From: Microcystis aeruginosa FD4
Lineage (GTDB): Bacteria; Cyanobacteriota; Cyanobacteriia; Cyanobacteriales; Microcystaceae
Length of the DNA: 64,000 nt
Assembly (NCBI RefSeq): GCF_009792235.1
Contig: NZ_CP046973.1
Coordinates: 2,852,001 to 2,916,000, forward strand
Direction: 5' to 3'
The notes under the pieces are model-generated. The model was not told the DNA's origin. It did no database searches and saw only the letters and a program-made list of their open reading frames with translations. A program made the translations under genes and the position numbers. The first letter of the stretch is position 1, and each line of letters begins with the position of its first letter. Below are positions 1 to 7,700 of this stretch, piece by piece.

Positions 1-90
1 AGTCGTGAACGCGTCCGTCAGATCGAACGAGAAGCGATCGCTAAATTAAGAAAACGCAGGGGCAACATCAGAGAATATCTAGCTAGTTAG
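1..90 (+). CDS. RNA polymerase sigma factor, C-terminal end (partial)
   Basis: The window opens inside a reading frame whose last 29 residues are SRERVRQIEREAIAKLRKRR followed by a short tail and TAG at 88-90. This is the recognition helix and end of sigma-70 region 4.2, which contacts the -35 promoter element. The tail fits a cyanobacterial group 1 or 2 sigma factor; with so little sequence the subgroup cannot be fixed. The stop codon overlaps the first bases of a MITE terminal repeat that begins at 89, so the original C-terminus may have been altered by that insertion. Confidence 0.8.
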   Translation, partial: SRERVRQIEREAIAKLRKRRGNIREYLAS

Positions 91-165
91 GGTTTGCGGC
101 AAAAAGTTTTTCGTGGGGACAGGGTGTGGGGTGTGGGGTGTCGGGTGTGGGGAGAACAAAGCTGC
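89..165 (+). repeat. Solo end of a MITE related to the IS1182-like element
   Basis: The segment starts with agggtttgcggcaaaaagt, the same first 19 bases as the IS at 16503. It continues into a GTGGGGTGTGGGG tract that matches, in inverted orientation, the right half of the MITE at 34265-34479. No partner terminal repeat is visible before the next gene, so this is a partial copy. The rest of the gap to 281 is low-complexity (tgccttttgcc-like) sequence with no gene. Confidence 0.6.
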
Positions 166-281
166 CTTTTGCCTTTTACCTTTTGCCTCCTGCCCCCTGC
201 CTTCGTTAAGGGTCAAATTGATCGTCTGGATAACAGCGAGAAAAATGACCCATTTCTAGGTTCATCGGCGACTTTTCTCGA

Positions 282-1169
282 CTATTTCTCTATTTCTTCA
301 AGATATTTTTTCAAAAAGAGAGCTAATTTTTCTTTAGTGGCGACGGGAACAGAATCTAGACGGGTAAGAATAGCGTATTTAAGGGCAGAATGAGCGGCAG
401 AAACGGGAGGATTAGCTACCAGACGGCGCACCGTTTCTTGGATAACTTTTTGGGCATTAATAGCGTTATGGTGTAGATTTTCGATCACCATTTCCACAGT
501 GACATGATCGTGATCGGGATGCCAACAATCGTAATCGGTAACTAGAGCTAAGGTAGCGTAGGCAATTTCCGCTTCTCGGGCTAATTTTGCCTCGGTTAAA
601 TTGGTCATACCGATCACGGTTGCACCCCAACTTCTATAGAGATTTGATTCCGCTTTGGTAGAAAAAGCCGGTCCCTCCATACAGAGGTATGTACCACCCC
701 GATGCAGGGTAACTTCCGGTAGGTTTAAACTAGCGACGGCATCCCCTAAAATGTTTGCTAATTGGGGACAAACGGGATCACCAAAGGCGACGTGGGCAAC
801 AATTCCTTCCCCAAAAAAAGTCGCCATTCTCTCTTTAGTTCTGTCAATAAATTGATCGGGAATGACTAAATCTAGGGGTTTAACTTCCGCTTTTAGGGAA
901 CCAACGGCCGAAGCAGAAATAATATATTCAACTCCTAATTGTTTGAGGGCATGAATATTAGCTCGAAAGGGTAATTCGGTCGGTAAAAAATGGTGACTTC
1001 TGCCATGACGCGCTAAAAAGGCGACTTCGGTTCCCTCTAAAGTCCCGAGAATTAAAGCATCGGAAGGAGAACCAAAAGGAGTATCGAGGGATACTTCCCG
1101 CACATCCTTGAGGGCATCCATTTTATACAAACCACTGCCGCCAATGATGCCAATTTTTACCGTCGTCAT
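282..1169 (-). CDS. mtnP: S-methyl-5'-thioadenosine phosphorylase
   Basis: A 295-residue protein that cleaves methylthioadenosine with phosphate to adenine and 5-methylthioribose-1-phosphate in methionine salvage. The nucleoside phosphorylase family 2 layout is clear: phosphate-binding GGSGLYK near residue 10, ARHGRSHHFLPTELPFRAN near 53, MEGPAFSTKAES near 164, the signature MTNLTEAKLAREAE near 188, and a TDYDCW motif near 211, where the D-x-D pair selects adenine over hypoxanthine. Length is normal for the family. It lies 82 bp downstream of ureB on the same strand and could be cotranscribed, though the two pathways are unrelated. Function is secure; operon membership is inferred. Confidence 0.95.
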   Translation of the reverse strand: MTTVKIGIIGGSGLYKMDALKDVREVSLDTPFGSPSDALILGTLEGTEVAFLARHGRSHHFLPTELPFRANIHALKQLGVEYIISASAVGSLKAEVKPLDLVIPDQFIDRTKERMATFFGEGIVAHVAFGDPVCPQLANILGDAVASLNLPEVTLHRGGTYLCMEGPAFSTKAESNLYRSWGATVIGMTNLTEAKLAREAEIAYATLALVTDYDCWHPDHDHVTVEMVIENLHHNAINAQKVIQETVRRLVANPPVSAAHSALKYAILTRLDSVPVATKEKLALFLKKYLEEIEK

Positions 1170-1251
1170 AGTCTTGGAAAGAATTAGTTATCGTTGCCTT
1201 GATGTTACCATAATTGAGCGATAAAACTGTGATAATTTTTCCGTCAAGGCC

Positions 1252-1578
1252 TTACTTTTTCTTTTTCTTACCCTTGAGGGAACCATTAATCAAACCATTA
1301 AAGCCATAAATTTCTTCAGTTCCCGCAATGGCAACTAATTCCACTTCTTTCGTGTCTCCCGGTTCAAATCGAACTGATGTACCCGCGGGAATATTCAGAT
1401 GGGTTCCTTTGGTTAATTCGCGCTGGAACTCCAGTGCCTGATTAACTTCATAAAAATGATAGTGGGAACCCACTTGAATCGGTCGATCGCCTGTATTAGC
1501 CACAGAAATACGCAGGGTCTCGCGACCGACATTAATCTCGATCGCTCCAGATGGTGTGATAATTTCTCCCGGAATCAT
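1252..1578 (-). CDS. ureB: Urease subunit beta
   Basis: A 108-residue structural subunit of the nickel urease, which hydrolyses urea to ammonia and carbamate in the cytoplasm. The sequence begins MIPGEIITPSGAIEIN and contains the family motif VGSHYHFYEVNQ and the GDTKEVELV segment. The C-terminus ends in a lysine run (GKKKKK), common in small cyanobacterial UreB. It follows ureA by 19 bp, so the two are almost certainly one operon. The catalytic alpha subunit (ureC) is not next to it: the next gene downstream is mtnP. Confidence 0.95.
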   Translation of the reverse strand: MIPGEIITPSGAIEINVGRETLRISVANTGDRPIQVGSHYHFYEVNQALEFQRELTKGTHLNIPAGTSVRFEPGDTKEVELVAIAGTEEIYGFNGLINGSLKGKKKKK

Positions 1579-1597
1579 AACTGCTAAAAATCTCCTG

Positions 1598-1900
1598 TTA
1601 ATGAATGGGATTGTGAACGGTAACTAATTTAGTACCATCGGGAAAAGTCGCTTCGATCTGCACTTCCGTAACCATTTCCGGGATACCTTCCATTACCTCC
1701 TCGCGAGTTAATAAAGTCGTGCCGTAACTCATCAATTCAGCCACGCTACGACCTTCCCTGGCACCTTCGAGGATGGCGGCGCTAATATAGGCGATCGCTT
1801 CGGGATAATTTAACTTGATACCGCGATTTTTGCGTCTTTCGGCGAGCAGTGCCGCTGTGAAAATGAGTAATTTATCTTTTTCTTGGGGCGAAAGTTGCAT
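1598..1900 (-). CDS. ureA: Urease subunit gamma
   Basis: A 100-residue urease gamma subunit, complete at the family's usual length. Recognisable segments are MQLSPQEKDKLLIFTAALLA at the start, GIKLNYPEAIAYISAAILEG in the middle, and the C-terminal TFPDGTKLVTVHNPI that is nearly invariant in UreA. It is first in the minus-strand ureA-ureB pair. Upstream is a 315-bp gene-free region that should hold the promoter; no clean GTA-N8-TAC NtcA box was found by eye, although urease is usually nitrogen-regulated in cyanobacteria. Confidence 0.95.
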   Translation of the reverse strand: MQLSPQEKDKLLIFTAALLAERRKNRGIKLNYPEAIAYISAAILEGAREGRSVAELMSYGTTLLTREEVMEGIPEMVTEVQIEATFPDGTKLVTVHNPIH

Positions 1901-2215
1901 AGATAGGCCTTTTTTGACACAGATGCTAGAGTTATTGTAGTTGTTGGCCGGATAGTTGTAGCGATCGAGTTGTGAAAATTTATTAGATCTTCTGCAAAAA
2001 TCAAAAATCTTCCGTTAGGTGAGGAAACTGCGAGACAGGAGGAGAAAAAAGACAAGAGACAACTACAATATCCATAAAACCTAAGATTATGTCAAATTTA
2101 TCTGAGGTTTTGGATATTTTGATTCGATAGTCTCAAGATAATATTAGGTTGAGGTCTAATGTTCTGGGAGATTCTTCGTTTCGCTAAGCTCCACTCAGAT
2201 AGCTGAGGTGTTATC
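1901..2215. other. Intergenic region upstream of ureA with one strong hairpin
   Basis: No gene is visible. At 2076-2111 there is an inverted repeat, aaaacctaagat / atctgaggtttt, with a 12-nt loop and a single mismatch in a 12-bp stem. No T-run follows on either strand, so it is not a textbook terminator and may be a small palindromic repeat. The ureA promoter must lie between here and 1900, but no confident -35/-10 pair was found. Confidence 0.4.
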
Positions 2216-3133
2216 TTAAGGTTTAGCAAAACAATAATTTCCTATTTCATCTCGCTTAAGAGACAATTTTCCAGTTTCATATTCATATACTGGTGACTGA
2301 AATTGAGGGAGTCCATCCCTCTCAATAATTTCTCCTTTTTCATTCCGCAATACAGGACATAGGACTAACTTTCCTGTTTGATCAAATACCCATTTGTGTG
2401 TCTGGGGATCTCGCAAGGGAAGGGGATAAATAGGTAAGCCGCGAGAACTTTTTAATATTTTGCCCGCTGCATCTTGTAGGGGTTCTAAATAAATCGTTTC
2501 TCCTTGTAGATTTTTGGCTATTTCATTGGTCAGCGGGTCTCGTAAAGGAATTGCTTGGTTGGTAGCAAGATCAAGCTGCTGGTGTTCCCCAAAAGCGGGA
2601 TGTAAACTCGGTAAATTGTCTCCAGTAACTTGAAAGTGTTTAGTATATTGAATGGCTGATTCGGTGAAGCCGTACCTTTTTAATAAAGCGTGAATTCCTG
2701 TCTGCTCAATAGAAACTAATAGATCTATATCAGTTACTTGTAATTCTGCTGCTTTCTTTAAAGCTGCGTCAATTAAAAGCTTAATTGTTGGCGGATGCTG
2801 GTGCTTTTTTTCCACATATAAACCCAATACTGCTCCAACTCGACGCGGGATAAATGGATTTTCTAGCATCTCCAATTCTTCCTTAATTTGCGGCGGAGGT
2901 GCTTCATCATAAAAGTAAATAGAGAGAAATCCAACTAACTCCTGTTCGTACTCTAAAACAAAGCAGAAAGAGAGCGGTTTGCTCAACTGATAGCCGACAT
3001 ATTTGGCAAAATCAAAATCAGATTTAATTCCCATTGACGGATCAGCTTTTTCCCGTTCAACAGCAAAAAAACGCCAGAGAGAAGCGAGTGCGTTTTTATC
3101 ATTAGGAGTGGCAAGTCGTTGGAGGTAAGACAT
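2216..3133 (-). CDS. GNAT family N-acetyltransferase with C-terminal extension
   Basis: A 305-residue protein. The first 150 residues resemble a GCN5-related acetyltransferase: an N-terminal RLATPNDKNALASLWRFF, a beta strand LVGFLSIYFYDEAPPP, an acetyl-CoA-loop-like region RRVGAVLGLYVEKKHQHPP, and ALLKRYGFTESAIQYTKHF near the fold end. About 130 further residues follow, rich in repeated IPLRDPLTNE / LPLRDPQTHKW phrases, a possible duplicated beta module. No substrate can be named. It stands alone, with pseudogene debris upstream and ureA on the downstream side. Confidence 0.7.
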   Translation of the reverse strand: MSYLQRLATPNDKNALASLWRFFAVEREKADPSMGIKSDFDFAKYVGYQLSKPLSFCFVLEYEQELVGFLSIYFYDEAPPPQIKEELEMLENPFIPRRVGAVLGLYVEKKHQHPPTIKLLIDAALKKAAELQVTDIDLLVSIEQTGIHALLKRYGFTESAIQYTKHFQVTGDNLPSLHPAFGEHQQLDLATNQAIPLRDPLTNEIAKNLQGETIYLEPLQDAAGKILKSSRGLPIYPLPLRDPQTHKWVFDQTGKLVLCPVLRNEKGEIIERDGLPQFQSPVYEYETGKLSLKRDEIGNYCFAKP

Positions 3134-3203
3134 AAAACTTAGTTTCTTTTTTTATCAAAATTACCGTTAACATTTAAGGCAATTATAACAGCAAAAGACG
3201 TTA

Positions 3204-3641
3204 TTAAATTCTTGTTAAAGACTGCTTAAATTCTTGAAGAGAATTGGCGGTAACTGCTAATTGTAGTAGCTCTTCTAAGATAGTAAGGTTAGTAATTTTG
3301 TCGATTATCTCTTCAATTTCTGAAGAAATCTCTCCAAATCGCACAGTTAAAACTGTTTTTATGTCATCCCGGCTATTTTCTAACGCCCCAATTTTCCTTC
3401 CTCGTAACTCCATATTACTTATTAAAGACATGGTTCTTTCCTCCTCAAATTGTTTGATTTTACTCTCTCAACTTAACTGCAATTCAGTTGATAAAGTCAT
3501 CATATTGTCGATGATTTCAAACAGCTTAATTATCTGCTCCCTCTCGACCTCTTTCTCATACAACCCCCTGATTAACTTCCATTTCCACTGTTCCCGTTGT
3601 GGCAGCTTCCCTGTAGTCGCTTTCGTTTTCAGGTGTGCCAT
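3204..3641 (-). pseudogene. Remnant of an Rpn-family (PD-(D/E)XK) / DUF4351 gene
   Basis: Read from ATG at 3641 on the minus strand, the frame encodes MAHLKTKATTGKLPQREQW and a charged region, hits a TGA at 3468-3470, then continues in frame into a 75-residue open segment ending LQLAVTANSLQEFKQSLTRI. That last part resembles the C-terminal DUF4351-type tail of cyanobacterial Rpn-family proteins, such as the intact copy at 10055. The N-terminal nuclease domain is missing. Internal initiation at 3431 after a gaggagg could still make the 75-residue piece, but the simplest reading is a decayed gene. Confidence 0.6.
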
Positions 3642-3686
3642 GACTATTATAGCAAAGGGATTGCTACTTGCTTCCGGTTAGTCACT

Positions 3687-3775
3687 GATAACTGATAACT
3701 GGTAACTGATAACAATAGAGTTTGTCAGCGAAACGCTTTTTCAGAAAACGGGTTTCTTCAAGAAACCCGTTTTCT
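3687..3775. repeat. STRR heptamers and a 33-bp palindrome
   Basis: Two repeat types sit side by side. At 3687-3712 there are several tandem ctgataa units, the short tandemly repeated sequences typical of cyanobacteria. At 3743-3775 there is a near-perfect palindrome, agaaaacgggtttctt plus its complement, with almost no loop. The same palindrome recurs at 9950-9982 with one base changed, so the two copies bracket the large surface-protein locus. A folded RNA could act as a terminator, but the recurrence suggests a dispersed repeat. Confidence 0.7.
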
Positions 3776-3868
3776 AGGTTAATGCTTCTTTCCAAGGTTC
3801 ATCATAATTAGCGGTTGTTTGGTTCATTGGAGTTGTCTGCTTACCCGTAGGGTATGAAGCACAATAGC

Positions 3869-3905
3869 GTAACGCACCGATTTAATAATAGAGGTGGTGC
3901 GTTAC
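3869..3905. repeat. Dispersed hairpin repeat (gtaacgcac...gtgcgttac), copy A
   Basis: An inverted repeat, gtaacgcac ... gtgcgttac, with the loop gatttaataatagaggtg. A second copy in the same orientation lies at 4674-4710, and similarity continues for another 30-35 bp downstream (cggcggattgtt, then a T-run followed by gac). The two copies flank the small cohesin-like gene at 3961-4590. Confidence 0.65.
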
Positions 3906-3960
3906 GGCGGATTGTTGATGCGTGTTTTTTTGACGGAATTGATAGCCGCAAACAGGCAAT

Positions 3961-4590
3961 CTACACTCTTTTGGCATACTGTTTCTTGAGAACAGGTATA
4001 ACGCCTAGTAGGATAAATAAACCTATATTTAGACTGGGTTCAGGTATAGTTACAGGGTCATTGGCGGGGACAATAGGGACAATTTGAATTAATTGACTTA
4101 GATTAGTTGGATCATTAGCGGCTAAGGTTCCATCAGCAAAATTTGTTTGACTCAAATCTACATTTAGGATTAAATTAGAGCTACCTTTTCCGATAACTTG
4201 AAAGTGCATTAAGCTAAATTGTTCTAGTTGATTCAGTCCCAAGATTGAACCTAAACCGGCATCAGGAAAAGATGCTCCCCCTAAGTCGGTAATTGTCCCA
4301 TTAATGTTATTTAAGGTTCCTCCCCGAAAGAGAGTAAAGTTAGCAGTAACTAAGGGACTGTTATCATCAACTGGATTAAAAGGAATGTCAATATTTTGGA
4401 TTTTGTTGGCTTCAAAATTGAGATTGATAGCACTACCAGTTAATCCGATAGGATTACTATGAATATCCCTCATTAAGACTTGAACAAAAAAGCGATCGCC
4501 TATATTTAAGGGATTATTTTGATTAAGGAATCCACTGGGGGTTCCTGCGATGTCTTCCCTCAGATTAAATTCAACGGCTAAATTAGGCAT
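3961..4590 (-). CDS. Cohesin-like domain protein with PEP-CTERM-type C-terminus
   Basis: A 209-residue protein. Residues 1-165 resemble a cohesin-like beta-sandwich: GDRFFVQVLMRDI, GLTGSAINLNFEANKIQNID and a final SNLILNVDLSQTNF strand. The C-terminus, IPEPSLNIGLFILLGVIPVL followed by basic residues, is a PEP-CTERM sorting signal: PEP motif, membrane segment, positive tail. No signal peptide precedes the domain, and an in-frame TGA lies just upstream of the ATG, so the gene may be a 5'-truncated piece of a longer secreted protein. It lies downstream of the 1.6-kaa protein, which ends in a dockerin-like module, so a cohesin-dockerin partnership is plausible. Confidence 0.65.
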   Translation of the reverse strand: MPNLAVEFNLREDIAGTPSGFLNQNNPLNIGDRFFVQVLMRDIHSNPIGLTGSAINLNFEANKIQNIDIPFNPVDDNSPLVTANFTLFRGGTLNNINGTITDLGGASFPDAGLGSILGLNQLEQFSLMHFQVIGKGSSNLILNVDLSQTNFADGTLAANDPTNLSQLIQIVPIVPANDPVTIPEPSLNIGLFILLGVIPVLKKQYAKRV

Positions 4591-4673
4591 AATTTTCTGT
4601 CAATTTGTGAATGGATAAGACTAAATCAGGTTGTAGATTACTCGTGGCACTCGTAGGCTGTGTGAGCGATAGG

Positions 4674-4710
4674 GTAACGCATAAATTGAATGATAGAGGT
4701 GGTGCGTTAC
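4674..4710. repeat. Dispersed hairpin repeat, copy B
   Basis: Second copy of the repeat at 3869, in the same orientation and with the same tgatagaggtggtgcgttac half-site. One arm is changed (gtaacgcat instead of gtaacgcac). A further ctaacgcaccct follows near 4740. It lies between the cohesin-like gene and the large surface-protein gene. Confidence 0.6.
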
Positions 4711-4782
4711 AGCGGATTGTTAATTTTATTTTTTTGACCTAACGCACCCTAAACTCTACACTTTTCATTGCTATAAATTAGG

Positions 4783-7700
4783 TTAGAACAAGCTTAGTCC
4801 GTAGTCAGAATTTAAGACTAAGAAGTCACCTAAATTGATTCCACCGTCTCCATTAATATCAGCAGTGGGATCGTATTTAGGACTACCAATACTACTGTTG
4901 AAAGCGGCTTGTAATGGTGCTAAGTCACCCCGATCTACTTTACCATTGTAAGTAATATCGCTGTTAAAGGTTGATTTACCAGTTAAGGCGACATTATAGG
5001 CTGTGTTATTGATAGCGTTACTGTGAATAACTAAACCATCATTGAGGTTAAAGCTTTCTCGCGCTGCGGTGGGTGCATAAGTTAATTGAACACGCCAAGT
5101 TTGTCCCGGATTGAGTAAGATATCTCCCTGACTGAAATCAGCGTTAGTGGTAACATTGGAGGCTTTAACTTCTATGTTGGAAATGGCGAGAATATCTTCG
5201 GCGTTAACTCCTGTATTGGTGATGTCAATGTATCGGAATGTATCAGCAAATTTGGGACGAACTAGGTTACTGTTACTCCAACCTTGACGATATTGTGAGA
5301 GGGGAGTCCCGAAAGTAATCGCGTTTTTATCAATAGAGATCCCTTGTTCTCGAATATTGGTAACACTGACGGTGAGTTGTTTTTCATAAAATAAACCGCC
5401 TTGGTCTGTAGTCTTAACCCGGATACTGTAATTATTCTTAGTTTCGTAGTCGAAAATAGCGTTAGTTTTGAGTTGGTTTCCGTCGATGGTGAAGAGACTG
5501 TTATCAGTGGAACCTATACCAGTAACTAAGCCATAGGTGAAGGTATTACCGGTATCGGGGTCAGTAGTGGTGAAGTTACCGATGGGGGTATTGATGGGTG
5601 AGTTTTCCGCGACGCTGTTGTTGGATAGGGTGAGATTTGTGGGAGATTCATTGACATCATTGAAGTCACTCACATCAATAATCTGCAATCCGCCTGCACG
5701 AGCAGCCACATAGGCATAATTATCGACTACTTTCACATCAAAAGCATAGTCATAGTAGTTTTGATAATTACCTTTTATAGTGGGATTAGTAGGGTTGCTG
5801 ATGTCGATGATTTGCAGTCCTGAATACCCAGCAGCTACATAAGCATAATTTCCCACTACTTGCACATCAGTAGCTTCGCCAGAACCATAATAACTGCCTT
5901 TTAAGGTGGGGGTGGTGGGATTGCTGATGTCGATGATTTGCAGTCCTGAATTATAATCAGCTACATAAGCATAATTTCCCACTACTTCTACGTCACGAGG
6001 ATAGCCAGGAGTATCGTAAATACCTTTTAATGTGGGGTTGGTGGGATTGCTGATGTCAATGATTTGCAGTCCTGAAAAATAATCAGCCACATAAGCATAA
6101 TTACCCACTACCTGTACACCATCAGCAAAGCCAGAACTATCATCATAACTGCCTTTTAATGTGGGGTTGGTGGGATTGCTGATGTCGATGATTTGCAGTA
6201 ATGAATTCCCATTAGCCAAATATGCGTAATTCCCCACTACTTGCACATCAACGACTGCACTAAAATTGTCATAATTACCGATGAAAGTGGGATTATTAGG
6301 ATTACTGATGTCGATGATTTGTAGTCCTGAACCCCCATCAGCTAGATATGCGTAATTCCCGACTACTTCGATATCCCAAGCGTCGTCAGTATCATAATTA
6401 CTCTTAAGAGTAGGTAATGCGGGATTGCTGATGTCGATTATTTGCAGTCCTGAATTATAGTCAGCCACATAAGCGTAATTTCCCACTACCTCTACACCAA
6501 AAGCCCATCCAGAAGTATCATATTTGCTGATGAAAGTGGGGGTAGGGGGGTTGATATCGTCATTAATTGTTCCCGTCACAGTGGTGGTCGTCCCCACTGT
6601 ATAACCAGTCCCGGTCGCGAGGGTTAAAGTTACAGTTTCATCCGGGTCAGCCATATTATCTGCTGTCGGGTCAATTGTTACGGTAGCAGTAGTAGCATTA
6701 GCGGCGAAAGTAACTGTCCCTGTTGTACTGGTAAAACTGGCTGCACCAGTTTGACTGTAATCTGTATTAAAGGTAGCTGTACCCCCAACTGTATAGTTAA
6801 CTGTCAAAGCATTGGTTGTTACACCGTCGCGGTAGAAGTAGTAAACTAAGTTGCTTGTCCCATCTTCGGTAACAAGACTAGGAACAACCTGAAGAGTAAC
6901 ACTGGTATCATCATTGAGAATCATCCCCGTCACTGGAGTAGTTGTCCCAACTGTATAGTCAGTCCCAGAAGTGAGGGTTAAGCTGACGGTTTCGTCATCT
7001 TCAACTGTGGTATCTGCTGTGGGGTCAATTGTTACAGTTGCAGTCGCAGAATTAGCAGCGAAAGTCACTGTCCCTGTTTCACTTGGGAAACTTGGGAAAC
7101 TGGCTGCACCAGTTTGACTGTAATCTGTATTAAAGATGGCTGTTTTCCACCAGTCTGTATCATCGACTGTTGTAAAATTGACCGTCAAAAGATTGGTTGT
7201 GTCTCCTGTGCGGGTGAAAGTGTAAACTAAATTAGTTGTTCCATCTTCAGTAACACTGGTGCTGGAAACTGCTAAGGTGACACTTGGTAAAGGCGATGGG
7301 TTATTGAAGTCGCTCACATCAATAATTTGGAATCCGTCTTCACCAGCAGCTACATAAGCGTAGTTGCCTACTATTTCCACACCCTCAGCATAGCCAGAAG
7401 TAATATAATTATCCACAAGGGTAGGAGCGGCTGGATTGCTGATGTCGATGATTTGCAGTCCTGACCCATCAGCTACATAAGCATAGTTGCCTACTATTTG
7501 CACATCAGAAGCAAAGCCAGAAGTATCATAATTACTCACAAAAGTGGGAGCGGCTGGGTTACTGATATCGATGATTGTCAGTCCTGACTGCCCATCAGCT
7601 ACATAAGCGTAATTGCCGACTATTTCCACACCTGAGGCATTGCCATAAGTATCATAATTACCCACAAGAGTGGGAGCGGCTGGGTTGCTGATGTTGATGA

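Noticed and set aside
94..393. Plus-strand frame after the sigma factor
   Set aside because: It runs through a MITE end and the antisense of mtnP; glycine/tryptophan-rich translation comes from the GTGGGG tract.
1901..2215. NtcA-regulated ureA promoter
   Set aside because: No GTA-N8-TAC with a properly spaced -10 was found; gtagttgttggccggatagt only loosely resembles it.
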